Positions 36,312-46,584 of a DNA stretch of 64,000 nt are shown here, one piece after another; positions within the stretch are counted from its first letter, which is position 1; every line of letters begins with the position of its first letter. The DNA lies in NCBI RefSeq assembly GCF_018866245.1, contig NZ_CP076458.1, positions 496,001-560,000 of the forward strand. Reading direction: 5' to 3'. The DNA is from Novisyntrophococcus fermenticellae. Its GTDB lineage: Bacteria; Bacillota; Clostridia; Lachnospirales; Lachnospiraceae. The notes under the pieces were generated by a model. It did no database searches. It was not told the origin of the DNA and worked only from the letters and a program-made list of their open reading frames with translations. A program made the position numbers and the translations under genes.

Positions 36312-37637
36312 ATGATAAAAAAGAGTTTGAAAAAAATGATGAGTCTTTCATTGGCTGCAGCAATGACAGTTGGTTTACTTGCCGGCTGCGGATCGGGAAA
36401 AGACAGTGGTGAAGGCGGAAGTGGGAAAAAAGGTGTTACCCTGACTTTCGGAAGCCATCAGAGCGGACTTCCCAATTCTGGAGTTGTGCAGGAATTGGCA
36501 AAGGAGTTCGAAAAGGAGACAGGAATCAAGATTGATTTCCAGATATCGCCTGATGCACAGTGGAGAGACTTAATCAAAGTGAAACTGGATTCGGGTGAAG
36601 CTCCGGATATTATCTGTGCGGATACACCGATCGGTCTGGCCTCCAGCCTGCATATGGATCAGTATTGTGTAGATCTGACTGACCAGGAGTGGACAGGCCG
36701 TATGGAGGAAAGTGCACGTTCTGCAGTTTCTGTAGATGATAAGGTGTATGGCATCACATTTCCCGGAGCCAAGATGTACTTTTATCTCTATAACAAGGAT
36801 ATTTTCAGCAAGCTAAATCTGGAAGTACCGACGACATACGAAGAGTTTAAGAATGTATGCCAGAAAATTCTGGACTCCGGCACGACTCCGATCTATGAAG
36901 CTACCACGAATGGATGGCATCAGGTACTGCCCCTGTTTGAAACAGGTGGTCTGTGGCTGGAGCAGGATCCCGATATGTATGAAAAGCTCAATCAGAATGA
37001 AATAGATTTGGATCAGATTCCGTCATTGCTTACAATTATTAACGAACTGGATGCGTGTGCAAAAGCCGGCTATTTCGGTGAGGATTATCTGAGCAATGCA
37101 TGGGAAAACGCCAAAGAAGCCATGGCAACAGAGCGTTGTGCAATGACAATCGCGGAACTTGGCTATCGTGGTGAGATCGAGTCGGATTACCCTGATTTCA
37201 AGGCAACAGAAAAACTGGGAGCCTTCGTAATGCCGTGGGGAGACAATCAGACCGTCGGTGTGAATCCTGCAAGTAATGCTTACTTTATCAACAAAGACAG
37301 TAAACATGTTGAGGAAGCAAAGCAGTTCTTCGAGTTTCTTGCAAAACCGGAAAACCTGCAGAAACGTCTGGATGGACAGCCTGAATTAAGCGCATTATGC
37401 TGGCCGGAAATCAAGAGTAAATATTCAGAAGAAGACCAGGCATTTCTGGATTCACTGAAAAAGGCAAATGTGGTTCAGACCTCTGTCAACTATATTGACA
37501 GTCAGTGGATGGATGTCGGAAAAGATCTGGAATCCATGTATACCGGGGCTATGACGCCGCAAGATGTTCTGAATACAATTATGAATCGGCGTACGGAGCA
37601 GGCCGGGCTTCAAAAAGATCCGGCATGGACAAAATAA
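36312..37637 (+). CDS. Sugar ABC transporter substrate-binding lipoprotein (YesMN-linked)
   Basis: A 441-residue family 1 solute-binding protein. The lipobox LLAGCGS is near residue 25, followed by a Gly/Ser-rich spacer; the domain begins VTLTFGSHQSGLPNSG. It is divergent from the YesMN genes and followed, after a hairpin, by two permeases and GH31 and GH3 enzymes. That context suggests an alpha-xyloside- or beta-glucoside-containing oligosaccharide such as a xyloglucan fragment, by inference. AAGGAGC precedes the ATG. Confidence 0.92.
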   Translation: MIKKSLKKMMSLSLAAAMTVGLLAGCGSGKDSGEGGSGKKGVTLTFGSHQSGLPNSGVVQELAKEFEKETGIKIDFQISPDAQWRDLIKVKLDSGEAPDIICADTPIGLASSLHMDQYCVDLTDQEWTGRMEESARSAVSVDDKVYGITFPGAKMYFYLYNKDIFSKLNLEVPTTYEEFKNVCQKILDSGTTPIYEATTNGWHQVLPLFETGGLWLEQDPDMYEKLNQNEIDLDQIPSLLTIINELDACAKAGYFGEDYLSNAWENAKEAMATERCAMTIAELGYRGEIESDYPDFKATEKLGAFVMPWGDNQTVGVNPASNAYFINKDSKHVEEAKQFFEFLAKPENLQKRLDGQPELSALCWPEIKSKYSEEDQAFLDSLKKANVVQTSVNYIDSQWMDVGKDLESMYTGAMTPQDVLNTIMNRRTEQAGLQKDPAWTK

Positions 37638-37652
37638 GAGTTTGATGAACAG

Positions 37653-37696
37653 GAAGGTGCCTCGCTTACAGAAAAATTTCAGAGGCACCTTCTTTT
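37653..37696 (+). terminator. Intercistronic hairpin after the binding-protein gene
   Basis: GAAGGTGCCTC pairs perfectly with GAGGCACCTTC (11 bp) and TTTT follows. It sits between the binding-protein gene and its permeases, so it is probably a partial terminator that lowers permease expression; the first sugar operon has a hairpin at the same place. Confidence 0.7.
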
Positions 37697-37740
37697 ACGG
37701 TTCGGGCAGGCGGATCGTCATATAATCTGGAGGTAAGAAA

Positions 37741-38619
37741 ATGAACAAAAAGAAATTATATCCCTGGTATTTTGCCAGTGGCGCAGCACTTCTGTTTTTT
37801 CTGCTGTGCTTCCTCCCGGGAATCCTTGGTATCGCCTATTCCTTCACTGACTGGAATAACTTTACAGACGAGATAAATTTTGTGGGTCTTAAGAACTATA
37901 AAGCGATTTTCACGGGAAATTCAGAATATTTGAAATATATAGGCAACACGGTTCTTTTTACGGTGGTTACTACTGTGATGAAGACGGTCTTTGGTCTTGC
38001 CCTCGCATTGCTGCTGACGCAGAAATTCATCAAAGGTAAAAATTTTCAACGCATGATTATCTTTTCACCGCAGGTAATGTCTTATTTGGTGGTGGGTCTG
38101 GTATTTAAGAGCATGCTTCATCCTACCACAGGATTTCTGAACGATTTTCTTCGCAAAATCGGTCTTGGAGCACTGGCGAAAAACTGGCTTACAGACTTAC
38201 ATCTGGTTTTTCCCACCGTTATGACGGTAGATACCTGGAAAGGTATGGGGTATATTATGGTGGTGGTAATTGCGGGACTGCTGTCCATATCACCGGAATA
38301 TTATGAAGCTGCCAGTATTGACGGTGCCAGCTTCTTTCAGAAACTGCGCTGCATTACCCTGCCGCTTTTAAAACCTGTGCTTGTCAATGTGACTGTATTG
38401 AACGTGACTTACGGTCTTCGTGTATTTGATATGATTTATTCGTTGACCAATGGCGGCCCCGGAAATGCCACAGGTGTGATTAATACTGCTGTATACAAAG
38501 AATTTTCCAAAGGAAATCTGGCCATGGGAACTACACTTTCCAGTGTGCTGTTCTTTATAGTGCTGGCTCTTTTGTATTTTATCATCAAGTCCATGGAAAA
38601 TAAGGAGGTGGAAGCCTGA
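37741..38619 (+). CDS. Sugar ABC transporter permease, MalF type
   Basis: A 292-residue permease with six predicted membrane segments. The EAA loop is YYEAASIDGASFFQKLRCIT (EAASIDGASFFQ near residue 188). GGAGG lies just upstream of the ATG. The stop overlaps the next permease start by one base (TGATG). Confidence 0.92.
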   Translation: MNKKKLYPWYFASGAALLFFLLCFLPGILGIAYSFTDWNNFTDEINFVGLKNYKAIFTGNSEYLKYIGNTVLFTVVTTVMKTVFGLALALLLTQKFIKGKNFQRMIIFSPQVMSYLVVGLVFKSMLHPTTGFLNDFLRKIGLGALAKNWLTDLHLVFPTVMTVDTWKGMGYIMVVVIAGLLSISPEYYEAASIDGASFFQKLRCITLPLLKPVLVNVTVLNVTYGLRVFDMIYSLTNGGPGNATGVINTAVYKEFSKGNLAMGTTLSSVLFFIVLALLYFIIKSMENKEVEA

Positions 38620-39446
38620 TGGGAAAAACAGCTAAGATCATAGGACACGTAATTGGAAATATTGTATCAGTTTTTATCAGTCTTGTGGTGATTATCCCTC
38701 TTGTAGTATTATTCGTGAACTCCTTCAAGACATCTGCTGAAGCAAACAGGATGACCCTTTCTCTGCCTACAGAGTGGGTGTTTGAAAACTACGCCACTGT
38801 CATAGAGCAGGGAAAACTGGTTTCCTCGTTTCTCAACGGGTTTTTATATGCCACCTGCAGTGTAGTCATCATCGTTATTGTTGTAGCCGCTGCGGCATTC
38901 GTGATCTCGAGAAACCAGAAGGGTGTTAATCGGTTTCTCTATTATTTCATCATTTCAGGTATCGCAATGCCGATTAACAATGTTGCCCTTATGAAGGTTA
39001 TGCAGGCGTTCCACATCGTAAACACAAGAATTGGAATTATCCTGCTCTATGCCGCAATCAATATTCCGCTGAGTTTGTTTCTGGCTTACGGGTTTGTAGA
39101 GACGATTCCGAGAGAAATTGATGAAGCAGCTGTGATAGACGGGTGTAAGCCATGGCAGCTTTTCGTCAAAGTAATTGTTCCGTTGTTAAAGCCAATTATA
39201 TCAACGTTGTTTGTTCTGGATTTTATGGCCGTATGGAATGATTTCACCATGCCCTTGTACTATCTGAATAATTCCAGAAAATGGCCCATGACACTGGCAG
39301 TCTATAATTTCTTCGGTGCATTCGAGAATTCCTGGAACCTGGTTGCTGCAGACATTATACTGACGCTGGCACCGGTGCTTTTGGTGTTTGTCCTGGGACA
39401 GAAATATATTGTCGGAGGGGTATCGGCCGGTTCTGTCAAAGGATGA
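38619..39446 (+). CDS. Sugar ABC transporter permease, MalG type
   Basis: A 275-residue permease with six predicted membrane segments, the EAA loop EIDEAAVIDGCKPWQLFVKV (DEAAVIDGCKPW near residue 168) and the tail VSAGSVKG. Its ATG is in the TGATG junction with the MalF-type gene. The importer lacks its own ATPase gene, as do the other two sugar importers here. Confidence 0.92.
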   Translation: MGKTAKIIGHVIGNIVSVFISLVVIIPLVVLFVNSFKTSAEANRMTLSLPTEWVFENYATVIEQGKLVSSFLNGFLYATCSVVIIVIVVAAAAFVISRNQKGVNRFLYYFIISGIAMPINNVALMKVMQAFHIVNTRIGIILLYAAINIPLSLFLAYGFVETIPREIDEAAVIDGCKPWQLFVKVIVPLLKPIISTLFVLDFMAVWNDFTMPLYYLNNSRKWPMTLAVYNFFGAFENSWNLVAADIILTLAPVLLVFVLGQKYIVGGVSAGSVKG

Positions 39447-39552
39447 AGAGACAGACTACAGTCCAGCCAGAACCCGATTATACATGGAAAAGTCCGGGGA
39501 TATATGATAGGATAATAGATAATTGAATTTAGCTTGAGAGAGGAGAAGGCAT

Positions 39553-41807
39553 ATGAAATTTACGGATGGATACTGGTGTGTGAAGAAAGAAATCACACCG
39601 CTTTATGCAGTAGAATATTGTGACAGCCGGATCAATGGAGAGGAACTGACCGTATATGCACCGGGCAGGCACATCTCCAACAGAGGAGACTGCCTGAATC
39701 TGGGGATGATTACCATCCGGTTGACGAGCCCCATGGAGGATGTGATCAAGGTATCCGTATGTCATTTTGAAGGAACCGCCTATAAGGGTCCCTTTGCACA
39801 GGTGCACCACACCGCTCCCCATGTGACGATCGAAGAAACAGAGGACCGTCTTATCTACAAGAGCGGAAGTACAAAGGCCGTCATTGATAAGCGGCCTGAT
39901 TCCTGGGGCATACGCTTCATGGATGGAGAGCGGGAACTTACTAACACTGGTTTCCGTAACATGGCGCATATGACGGACCGGAAGACGGACCGGTGCTATA
40001 TGGTGGAGCAGCTTGCGCTGGATGTTGACGAATATGTCTACGGACTGGGAGAGCGTTTTACACCATTTGTCAAGAATGGACAGGTCGTGGAGATGTGGAA
40101 TGAAGACGGCGGGACGGCCAGCGAGATTGCCTACAAGAATGTCCCATTCTATATTACCAACAAAGGATATGGGGTGCTGCTGGATAATGAGAGCGATGCC
40201 TCCTATGAGATCGCCAGCGAGAAAGTAGAGCGGGTGCAGTTCTCTGTCGAGGGCGAACGGCTGGATTATTATGTCATCAACGGGCACACACCGAAGGGGA
40301 CCATTGCCAGATATACGGAACTGACCGGGAAACCTGCACTGCCGCCGGCCTGGTCCTTTGGCCTGTGGCTGACGACCTCCTTCACGACAAACTATGACGA
40401 GGACACGACCAGCAGCTTTATCCAGGGAATGGCGGACCGTGATATTCCGCTGCATGTATTCCACTTTGACTGTTACTGGATGGAGGCATATGAGTGGTGC
40501 AACTTCACCTGGGATCCCGCGACATTTCCGGATCCGGAAGGGATGCTGAAACGGTATCATGACCGGGGGCTGAAGATCTGTGTGTGGATCAATCCGTACA
40601 TCGGACAAAAATCACCGCTGTTTCAGGAAGGCCGGAAGCAGGGGTATCTGCTCAGGAAGTCAAACGGCGACGTGTGGCAGACCGATATGTGGCAGGCCGG
40701 CATGGGACTTGTGGACTTCACGAACCCAGAGGCCACAGCCTGGTACCAGGAGAAACTGAAAAAGCTTCTGGATATGGGCGTGGACTGCTTCAAGACGGAT
40801 TTCGGTGAACGGATTCCGGTAAAGGACATCGCCTACTACGATGGCTCTGACCCGGTGAAAATGCATAATTATTATACACAGCTGTACAACCAGGCCGTAT
40901 TTGAACTCCTGGAACGTGAACGCGGCGAAGGCGAGGCTGTCTTGTTTGCCCGTTCCGCGACTGTGGGCGGACAGAAGTTCCCTGCCCACTGGGGGGCGAC
41001 TGCTCGGCAACGTATCCGTCCATGGCAGAGACCATCCGCAGCGGATTATCCCTGGCCTGTGCAGGCTTCGGGTTCTGGAGCCATGATATCAGCGGATTTG
41101 AGCATACAGCTCCGGCGGATATCTATAAGAGATGGTGTCAGTTCGGCCTCTTAAGCTCTCACAGCCGGCTCCATGGATCCTCTTCTTACCGGGTGCCGTG
41201 GCTCTTTGACGAGGAGGCCTGCGATGTCTTAAGAAAGTTCGTAAAACTGAAATGTGCGCTGATGCCTTACCTTTACAGGCAGGCAGTGAAGACCCATGAG
41301 GAAGGGATACCCATGATGCGTCCCATGTTTGTGGAATTCCCGGAAGACAGGGCCTGTGAAACACCGGACAAGCAGTACATGTTGGGAGATTCTCTTTTAG
41401 CGGCACCGGTGTTCAAGGAATCCGGGGAGGTAGAATATTATCTTCCGGAAGGCAGGTGGGTGAATCTGCTGACCGGGAGTGTGGCAGCGGGAGGTAAATG
41501 GCAAAAAGAGACACACGATTACTTCTCGCTGCCGTTGCTGGTGCGCCCCAACTCGATTCTGGCCGTAGGAAGCTGCGATACGAAACCGGATTATGAATAT
41601 TGTGATGGCGTGAAGTTCTGTCTCTCTGTCTTTTGTGAGGGTGCCGCCTCCAGCACCGAAGTCACAGATTTAAACGGAAAAGTAGTCATGACTGCACATG
41701 CCGAAAGAAAAGGGGAAACGATCCTGCTTCATGTGGAAGGCGGCAATGGAAACTGGAGTTATGAGGTCCTGGGAGATCAGGAACTTTCTGTAGAAGTGGT
41801 GGAATGA
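39553..41807 (+). pseudogene. GH31 alpha-xylosidase (YicI-like), broken by a one-base frameshift
   Basis: Read with one added base this is a 751-residue cytosolic GH31 enzyme. Such enzymes remove alpha-1,6-xylose from xyloglucan fragments. The first frame (39553 to about 40996) has the nucleophile Asp416 in KTDFGERIP, the same number as in E. coli YicI. The frame breaks in a run of six G (40991-40996): HWGGD, which carries the acid/base Asp, needs seven. The second frame continues with SMAETIRSGLSLA and SHDISGFEH to 41807. As read, the product stops at 41154 and lacks the acid/base residue. It may be a true mutation, a slippery phase-variable run or an assembly error. Confidence 0.85.
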
Positions 41808-41808
41808 T

Positions 41809-44562
41809 ATGAGTGAGCATAAAATCGGAATCCCCCTGGAAGGGTTTGGAGAGGCATCACGGAGGGCAGCGGCCGAGGGAATGGTCCTGCTGAAGAATGA
41901 GGGCGCAATGCTGCCCTTGACAGAAAAAGATTGTGTCTCCCTGTTCGGAAGATGCCAGATCGATTATTACAGGAGTGGAACGGGTTCGGGCGGGGCAGTG
42001 CATGTGACGTATATTTCGAACCTGCTGGATGCATTAAGGGAACAGAGAAACGTCTGTATAAATGAGGAGTTGGCCGAGAACTATGAGGCATGGATCAAGG
42101 AGCATCCCTTTGACGATGGCGGAGGCATGTGGGCCGGTGAACCATGGCATCAGGAGGAAATGCCTGTTACAGAAGAAACTGCCAAAAGGGCAGCGCAGCT
42201 TTCCAACAAGGCAGTGGTGGTAATCGGACGCACGGCCGGTGAAGACCAGGACAATGCGGCGGTGGAAGGAAGCTATCTTCTGAGCGCACAGGAGCAGGAA
42301 ATGATCCAGGCGGTAACCCGGTCTTTCGATCAGGTCGCAGTGGTGCTGAATGTATCCAATATCATGGATATGAGCTGGCTGGATACACTGGAACATAAAG
42401 AGAATATCCGGGCGGTGCTCTACAGCTGGCAGGGAGGAAGTGAGGGAGGAAATGCCTGCGCCCGGATCCTCGCCGGAGTGGCGGCACCCAGCGGAAAGCT
42501 GACCGATACCATTGCCTATGCGATAGAGGATTATCCCTCTACCGCAAATTTCGGCGGTGCAGAGAAAAATTATTATCAAGAAGATATCTATGTGGGCTAC
42601 CGTTATTTTGAAACCTTTGCACCGGACAGGGTGCGTTTTCCCTTTGGATTTGGTCTGTCCTATACCGATTTCACGATTGAAGAAACACAGATAAAGATCT
42701 TTGGTTTGGGAAAAGAAGCATGGATCCACATACGGGTCCGGGTGAAGAACAGCGGCTCTGTCTATGCCGGTAAAGAAGTGGTGCAGGTCTACTTTGAGGC
42801 GCCGCAGGGACGGCTCGGGAAACCGGCCAGGGTCCTCGCAGGCTTTGCCAAGACGGACCTGCTTTTTCCCGGAGCGACTCAGGAACTTACCGTGGATTTT
42901 CCGGTGGCAGCCATGGCCTCTTATGATGACAGCGGTGCGGCCGGACACCGCTCCTGCTGGGTCCTGGAACCTGGACAGTATAAAATCTACGCAGGCACGG
43001 ATGTGAAACATGCTGTGCGGATTTCTTCGAACGAGGAAGCCCTTTATATAAAAGAATGTCTGGTGATCGAACAGCAGGAGGAGGTCCTGGCTCCGGTCTG
43101 TGACTACAGCAGGCTCCGGCCGGGGACACAAGAAGAAGACGGCCGTTATGAAATTACTTATGAAAGGGTTCCAAAACAGAAAATCTCCCTGGAAGAGCGG
43201 ATCCGGAAGAATCTTCCCCGGGAGCTTCAAATTACAGGAGACCGGGGAATCCGTTTCCAGGATGTAAAGGAGCAAAAGGCCGGTCTGGAGGAATTTGTAG
43301 CACAGCTTTCAAAGGAGGAGCTTTCCAGAATCGTCCGGGGGGAAGGGATGTGCAGCCCCCTGGTGACACCGGGAACCGCTTCTGCATTCGGAGGCGTGGC
43401 CGAAAGTCTTTTCCACTATGGGATCCCGGCGGCCTGTACGGCAGATGGTCCATCCGGAATCCGGATGGACAGCGGACTAAAAGCGACCCAGCTGCCGATT
43501 GGCACACTGCTGGCATCTACGTGGAATCTGAAGCTTGTAGAGGAACTCTATGAGCTGGAGGGAGAGGAATTGCTGCGCAATGAGGTGGATACCCTGTTAG
43601 GACCGGGGATTAATATCCACAGAAATCCTATGAATGGAAGGAACTTTGAATATTTTTCAGAAGATCCACTGGTGACCGGACGGTTTGCAGCTGCAGTAGT
43701 CAGAGGGATTGCAAAGAGCGGTGCCGCTGCCACCGTCAAACATTATGCCTGCAACAACCAGGAGTATGGGAGAAATACGGCGGATTCCATCGTTTCCGAG
43801 CGTGCAATGAGAGAAATTTATCTGAAAGGCTTTGAACTGGCGGTAAAAGAAGGCGATGCCCGTTCTATCATGACCTCTTACAATCCGGTGAACGGCCACT
43901 GGTCCGCATCTAATTATGACCTGTGTACGACCGTTCTAAGAGGGGAATGGAATTATACGGGAATCGTCATGACTGACTGGTGGGCGAAGATGAATGATCC
44001 GGTCCTTGGAGGAAAGGCAGATATCAGCAATACGGCCGCCATGGTCAGGGCGCAGAACGACCTGTATATGGTAGTCCCAAACGGTGGTGCCGAGGAAAAT
44101 GCGCACGAGGATAATCTGCTGGAGGCCCTGGAGGAAGGAAGGCTTACGATAGGGGAGCTGCAAAGGTCGGCGCTCAATATCTGCAGATTTATCCTGCAGT
44201 CTCCGGCAGCACAACGAGCCGGACAGACCGCAGCGGATGTCAGGAGGGAAGCAAAGGGATTTTCCTTTGAAACCGTACGATTTGTTCCGGCTGAAAGTGA
44301 GCGCTTCCATGTGCAGCTGGAACACAGCGGACGGTATAAGTTCCTTGTGAAAGTGCGATCTCCGCTTTCCGAAGTGGCACAGTCCTCCTGTAATCTGCTG
44401 ATGAACGGCCAGGCAGTGGTGACGATCCAGACAAACGGAACAGGCGGAGAATGGACGCTGATAAAACTAAATAACATCTATCTGGAAGCCGGTGCATATG
44501 AAATCACATTTGAACCGGTGAAGCCCGGGCTGGAAATACAGTGGGTGGATATGACAAGATAG
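41809..44562 (+). CDS. GH3 beta-glucosidase-like enzyme with inverted domain order
   Basis: A 917-residue cytosolic glycosidase with the usual GH3 domains in reverse order. The alpha/beta sandwich and fibronectin-like domains come first (VVVIGRTAGEDQD near 138, GFGLSYTDF near 281), and the TIM barrel last (ADGPSGIRM near 545, then NIHRNPMNGRNFEYFSEDP, in part GRNFEYFSEDP). The nucleophile is Asp723 in VMTDWWA. A beta-rich domain ends the protein (from about 820). As far as I recall, this order is known from rumen Clostridia such as Ruminococcus albus and Butyrivibrio. The start is one base after the GH31 stop (TGATATGAG), so it belongs to that operon. The substrate is probably a beta-glucoside. 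Confidence 0.92.
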   Translation: MSEHKIGIPLEGFGEASRRAAAEGMVLLKNEGAMLPLTEKDCVSLFGRCQIDYYRSGTGSGGAVHVTYISNLLDALREQRNVCINEELAENYEAWIKEHPFDDGGGMWAGEPWHQEEMPVTEETAKRAAQLSNKAVVVIGRTAGEDQDNAAVEGSYLLSAQEQEMIQAVTRSFDQVAVVLNVSNIMDMSWLDTLEHKENIRAVLYSWQGGSEGGNACARILAGVAAPSGKLTDTIAYAIEDYPSTANFGGAEKNYYQEDIYVGYRYFETFAPDRVRFPFGFGLSYTDFTIEETQIKIFGLGKEAWIHIRVRVKNSGSVYAGKEVVQVYFEAPQGRLGKPARVLAGFAKTDLLFPGATQELTVDFPVAAMASYDDSGAAGHRSCWVLEPGQYKIYAGTDVKHAVRISSNEEALYIKECLVIEQQEEVLAPVCDYSRLRPGTQEEDGRYEITYERVPKQKISLEERIRKNLPRELQITGDRGIRFQDVKEQKAGLEEFVAQLSKEELSRIVRGEGMCSPLVTPGTASAFGGVAESLFHYGIPAACTADGPSGIRMDSGLKATQLPIGTLLASTWNLKLVEELYELEGEELLRNEVDTLLGPGINIHRNPMNGRNFEYFSEDPLVTGRFAAAVVRGIAKSGAAATVKHYACNNQEYGRNTADSIVSERAMREIYLKGFELAVKEGDARSIMTSYNPVNGHWSASNYDLCTTVLRGEWNYTGIVMTDWWAKMNDPVLGGKADISNTAAMVRAQNDLYMVVPNGGAEENAHEDNLLEALEEGRLTIGELQRSALNICRFILQSPAAQRAGQTAADVRREAKGFSFETVRFVPAESERFHVQLEHSGRYKFLVKVRSPLSEVAQSSCNLLMNGQAVVTIQTNGTGGEWTLIKLNNIYLEAGAYEITFEPVKPGLEIQWVDMTR

Positions 44563-44568
44563 TAGATG

Positions 44569-44609
44569 GCAGGAATCAGGGCAGAGGAAATATATGTCCT
44601 GGTTCCTGC
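44569..44609 (+). terminator. Hairpin after the GH3 gene
   Basis: GCAGGAATCAGG pairs with CCTGGTTCCTGC (one G-T pair), followed by an AT-rich but not T-only stretch. A moderate terminator or mRNA stabiliser at the operon end, just before the decayed rhamnose genes. Confidence 0.45.
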
Positions 44610-44629
44610 TATTTAAACATCACTCCTGA

Positions 44630-45448
44630 TTGGACGGAGGCGGACTCTACTGGGATGTTGACAGGCTCTTTCAGGAAGTCCTTACAGGAATGAAAAAATG
44701 TGCAAAAGCAGGAAAAATTCCTGAAAGCGTTGGAATTGATACCTGGGAAGTGGATTATGTCCTGCTTGATAAGGAGGGAAGGAAGCTGGCACAGTCCACT
44801 GCATACAGAGATTCCAGGACAGAACGGATGGATGAGGAGGTTTTCTGCTTTCTGTCTGAGGCAGAGCTTTACAAGAGGACAGGTATTCAGAAGCAGCTTT
44901 TTAATACCATCTATCAGCTGATGGCATTAAAACAGAAGGAACAGGAGCTGATGAAGCAGGCCAGTAAACTCCTTCTTATTCCTGACTATCTCCACTATAT
45001 ACTGACCGGTATTATGGCAACGGAGTACACAAATGCTACAACAACTCAGTTGGTCAGTCCGGTGACAAAAGACTGGGACTGGGAGCTTATTAGAACACTG
45101 GGGTATCCCAGCAGGCTATTTGCCGGAATCAGGCAGCCGGGATATCGCCTGGGCAGCCTGCTGGCGGACATTGCGGAAGAGGTTGGATTTCACTGTCAGA
45201 TAATACTTCCGGCAACGCATGACAGAGCTTCAGCAGTTATGGCGGTTCCGGCAACGAGAAAGAATACTGTCTATATCAGTTCAGGAACCTGGTCTCTCAT
45301 GGGAACGGAACTTCCGGAAGCAGACTGTTTCGGCAAAAGCAGGCGGAAGAACTTTACCAATGAAGGCGGTTATGATTGCCGTTTCCGCTACCTGAAGATA
45401 TTATGGAACTCTGGATGATTCAGTCTGTAAAAAAAGAGATTGCCGGAG
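44630..45448 (+). pseudogene. rhaB: Rhamnulokinase remnant (rhaB), truncated at both ends and frameshifted
   Basis: The frame opens at GLYWDVDRLF, which in intact rhamnulokinase is roughly residue 40-50, so the N-terminal ATP-binding part is missing. SVGIDTWEVDYVLLD, IPDYLHYILTG, THDRASAVMAVP and SSGTWSLMGTE follow and are clearly FGGY-kinase/RhaB. Near 45397 one A is missing (AAG ATATT where AAG AATATT is expected). In the shifted frame NIMELWMIQSVKKEI follows and then homology stops; the last 150 or so residues of RhaB are gone. The sequence runs straight into a rhaA remnant, so one deletion removed the end of rhaB and the start of rhaA. The encoded step was L-rhamnulose phosphorylation. 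Confidence 0.85.
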
Positions 45449-46584
45449 AGCGGTGTGGATACGGATGCGGCTATTGAAACCCTGAAAAACATTCCAGTGT
45501 CCCTTCACTGCTGGCAAGGGGATGATGTAACCGGCTTTGACCATGAAGGTCCCTTAACCGGGGGAATCCATACAACCGGTAATTATCCGGGGAGAGCGAG
45601 GAACCCTGAGGAGCTTATGGCGGACATGGATCTGGCAATCCGTTTGATGCCGTGGAAAAAGAAACTGAATCTTCATGCCTCTTATGAGATTTTTGAAGAT
45701 AAAAAAGGGATGGACCGGGATGCACTCAAGCCGGAACATTTTAAGAAGTGGGTCACATTTGCAAAAGAAAGAAATCTGGGAATTGATTTTAACCCCACAT
45801 TTTTCCAGTATCAGAATACTTTGCCAGGGAGACGGGGGTTCCGTGTGTTATGAATATCTGGACAGGGGATGGGTACAAGGACATTCCGGCTGACCGAATG
45901 GGACCCAGGATGAGGTATAAGGATTCGATTGAACAGATTCTTTCAGAGCCTTTTGACAGAAAGCTTGTAAAGCCCTGTGTGGAATCCAAGGTGTTTGGAA
46001 TCGGTGTGGAATCCTATACGGCGGGTTCCGCGGAGTTCACCTTAAGCTTTGCAGCCACGCATGAGGGATGCCTGCCATTAATGGACAATGGACATTATCA
46101 TCCTACGGAAGTGGTCAGCGATAAGATCCCCGCCCTACTGTGTTATTATCCGGAAATTGCGCTGCATGTTACCAGACCGGTCAGATGGGAAAGCGATCAT
46201 GTTGTCTTATTTGACAATGAAACAAAGGAGATGGCTAAGGAAATTGTCCGGTGCGATGGATTGAAACGGGTATACATGGCACTTGATTTCTTTGATGCCA
46301 GCATTAACCGGATTGCGGCCTGGGTTATTGGATTCCGAAGCTGGCAGAAGGCGTTGCTGAACGCTCTCTGTACTCCAAACCAATTGCTTAAAGAGCTTCA
46401 GGACGAAGGAAGGCTTACAGAACTCATGATCATGCAGGAAGAATTAAAGACCTTTCCCTTTGGCGATATCTGGGCTGAATACTGCAGACAAAACGGTGTT
46501 CCGGCAGACTGCAGTTGGTTACCCTTTATCATGAATAACCTGTTGCAGGTCATTTGCCCGGTTATCCTGCAAGAGTTTTGTTAA
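45449..46584 (+). pseudogene. rhaA: L-rhamnose isomerase remnant (rhaA) with internal deletion and lost C-terminus
   Basis: Homology starts at GVDTDAAIETLKNIPVS, about 16 residues into RhaA. It continues through CWQGDDVTGFDHEGP and LNLHASYEIFEDKKG to IDFNPTFF near 45800. There some 35-40 codons are missing and the frame changes: SEYFARETGVPCV continues in another frame into MNIWTGDGYKDIPADRMGP (45850 on). The later GSAEFTLSFAATHEG and NRIAAWVIGFRSWQKA are well kept. Homology ends at CSWLP near 46517, where the neighbouring Rpn-type remnant begins on the other strand. With rhaB this is a dead L-rhamnose pathway. Confidence 0.87.

Noticed and set aside
36130..36315. 61-codon plus-strand frame before the second sugar-binding protein
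   Set aside because: Covers the divergent operator and promoter, and has no ribosome site.
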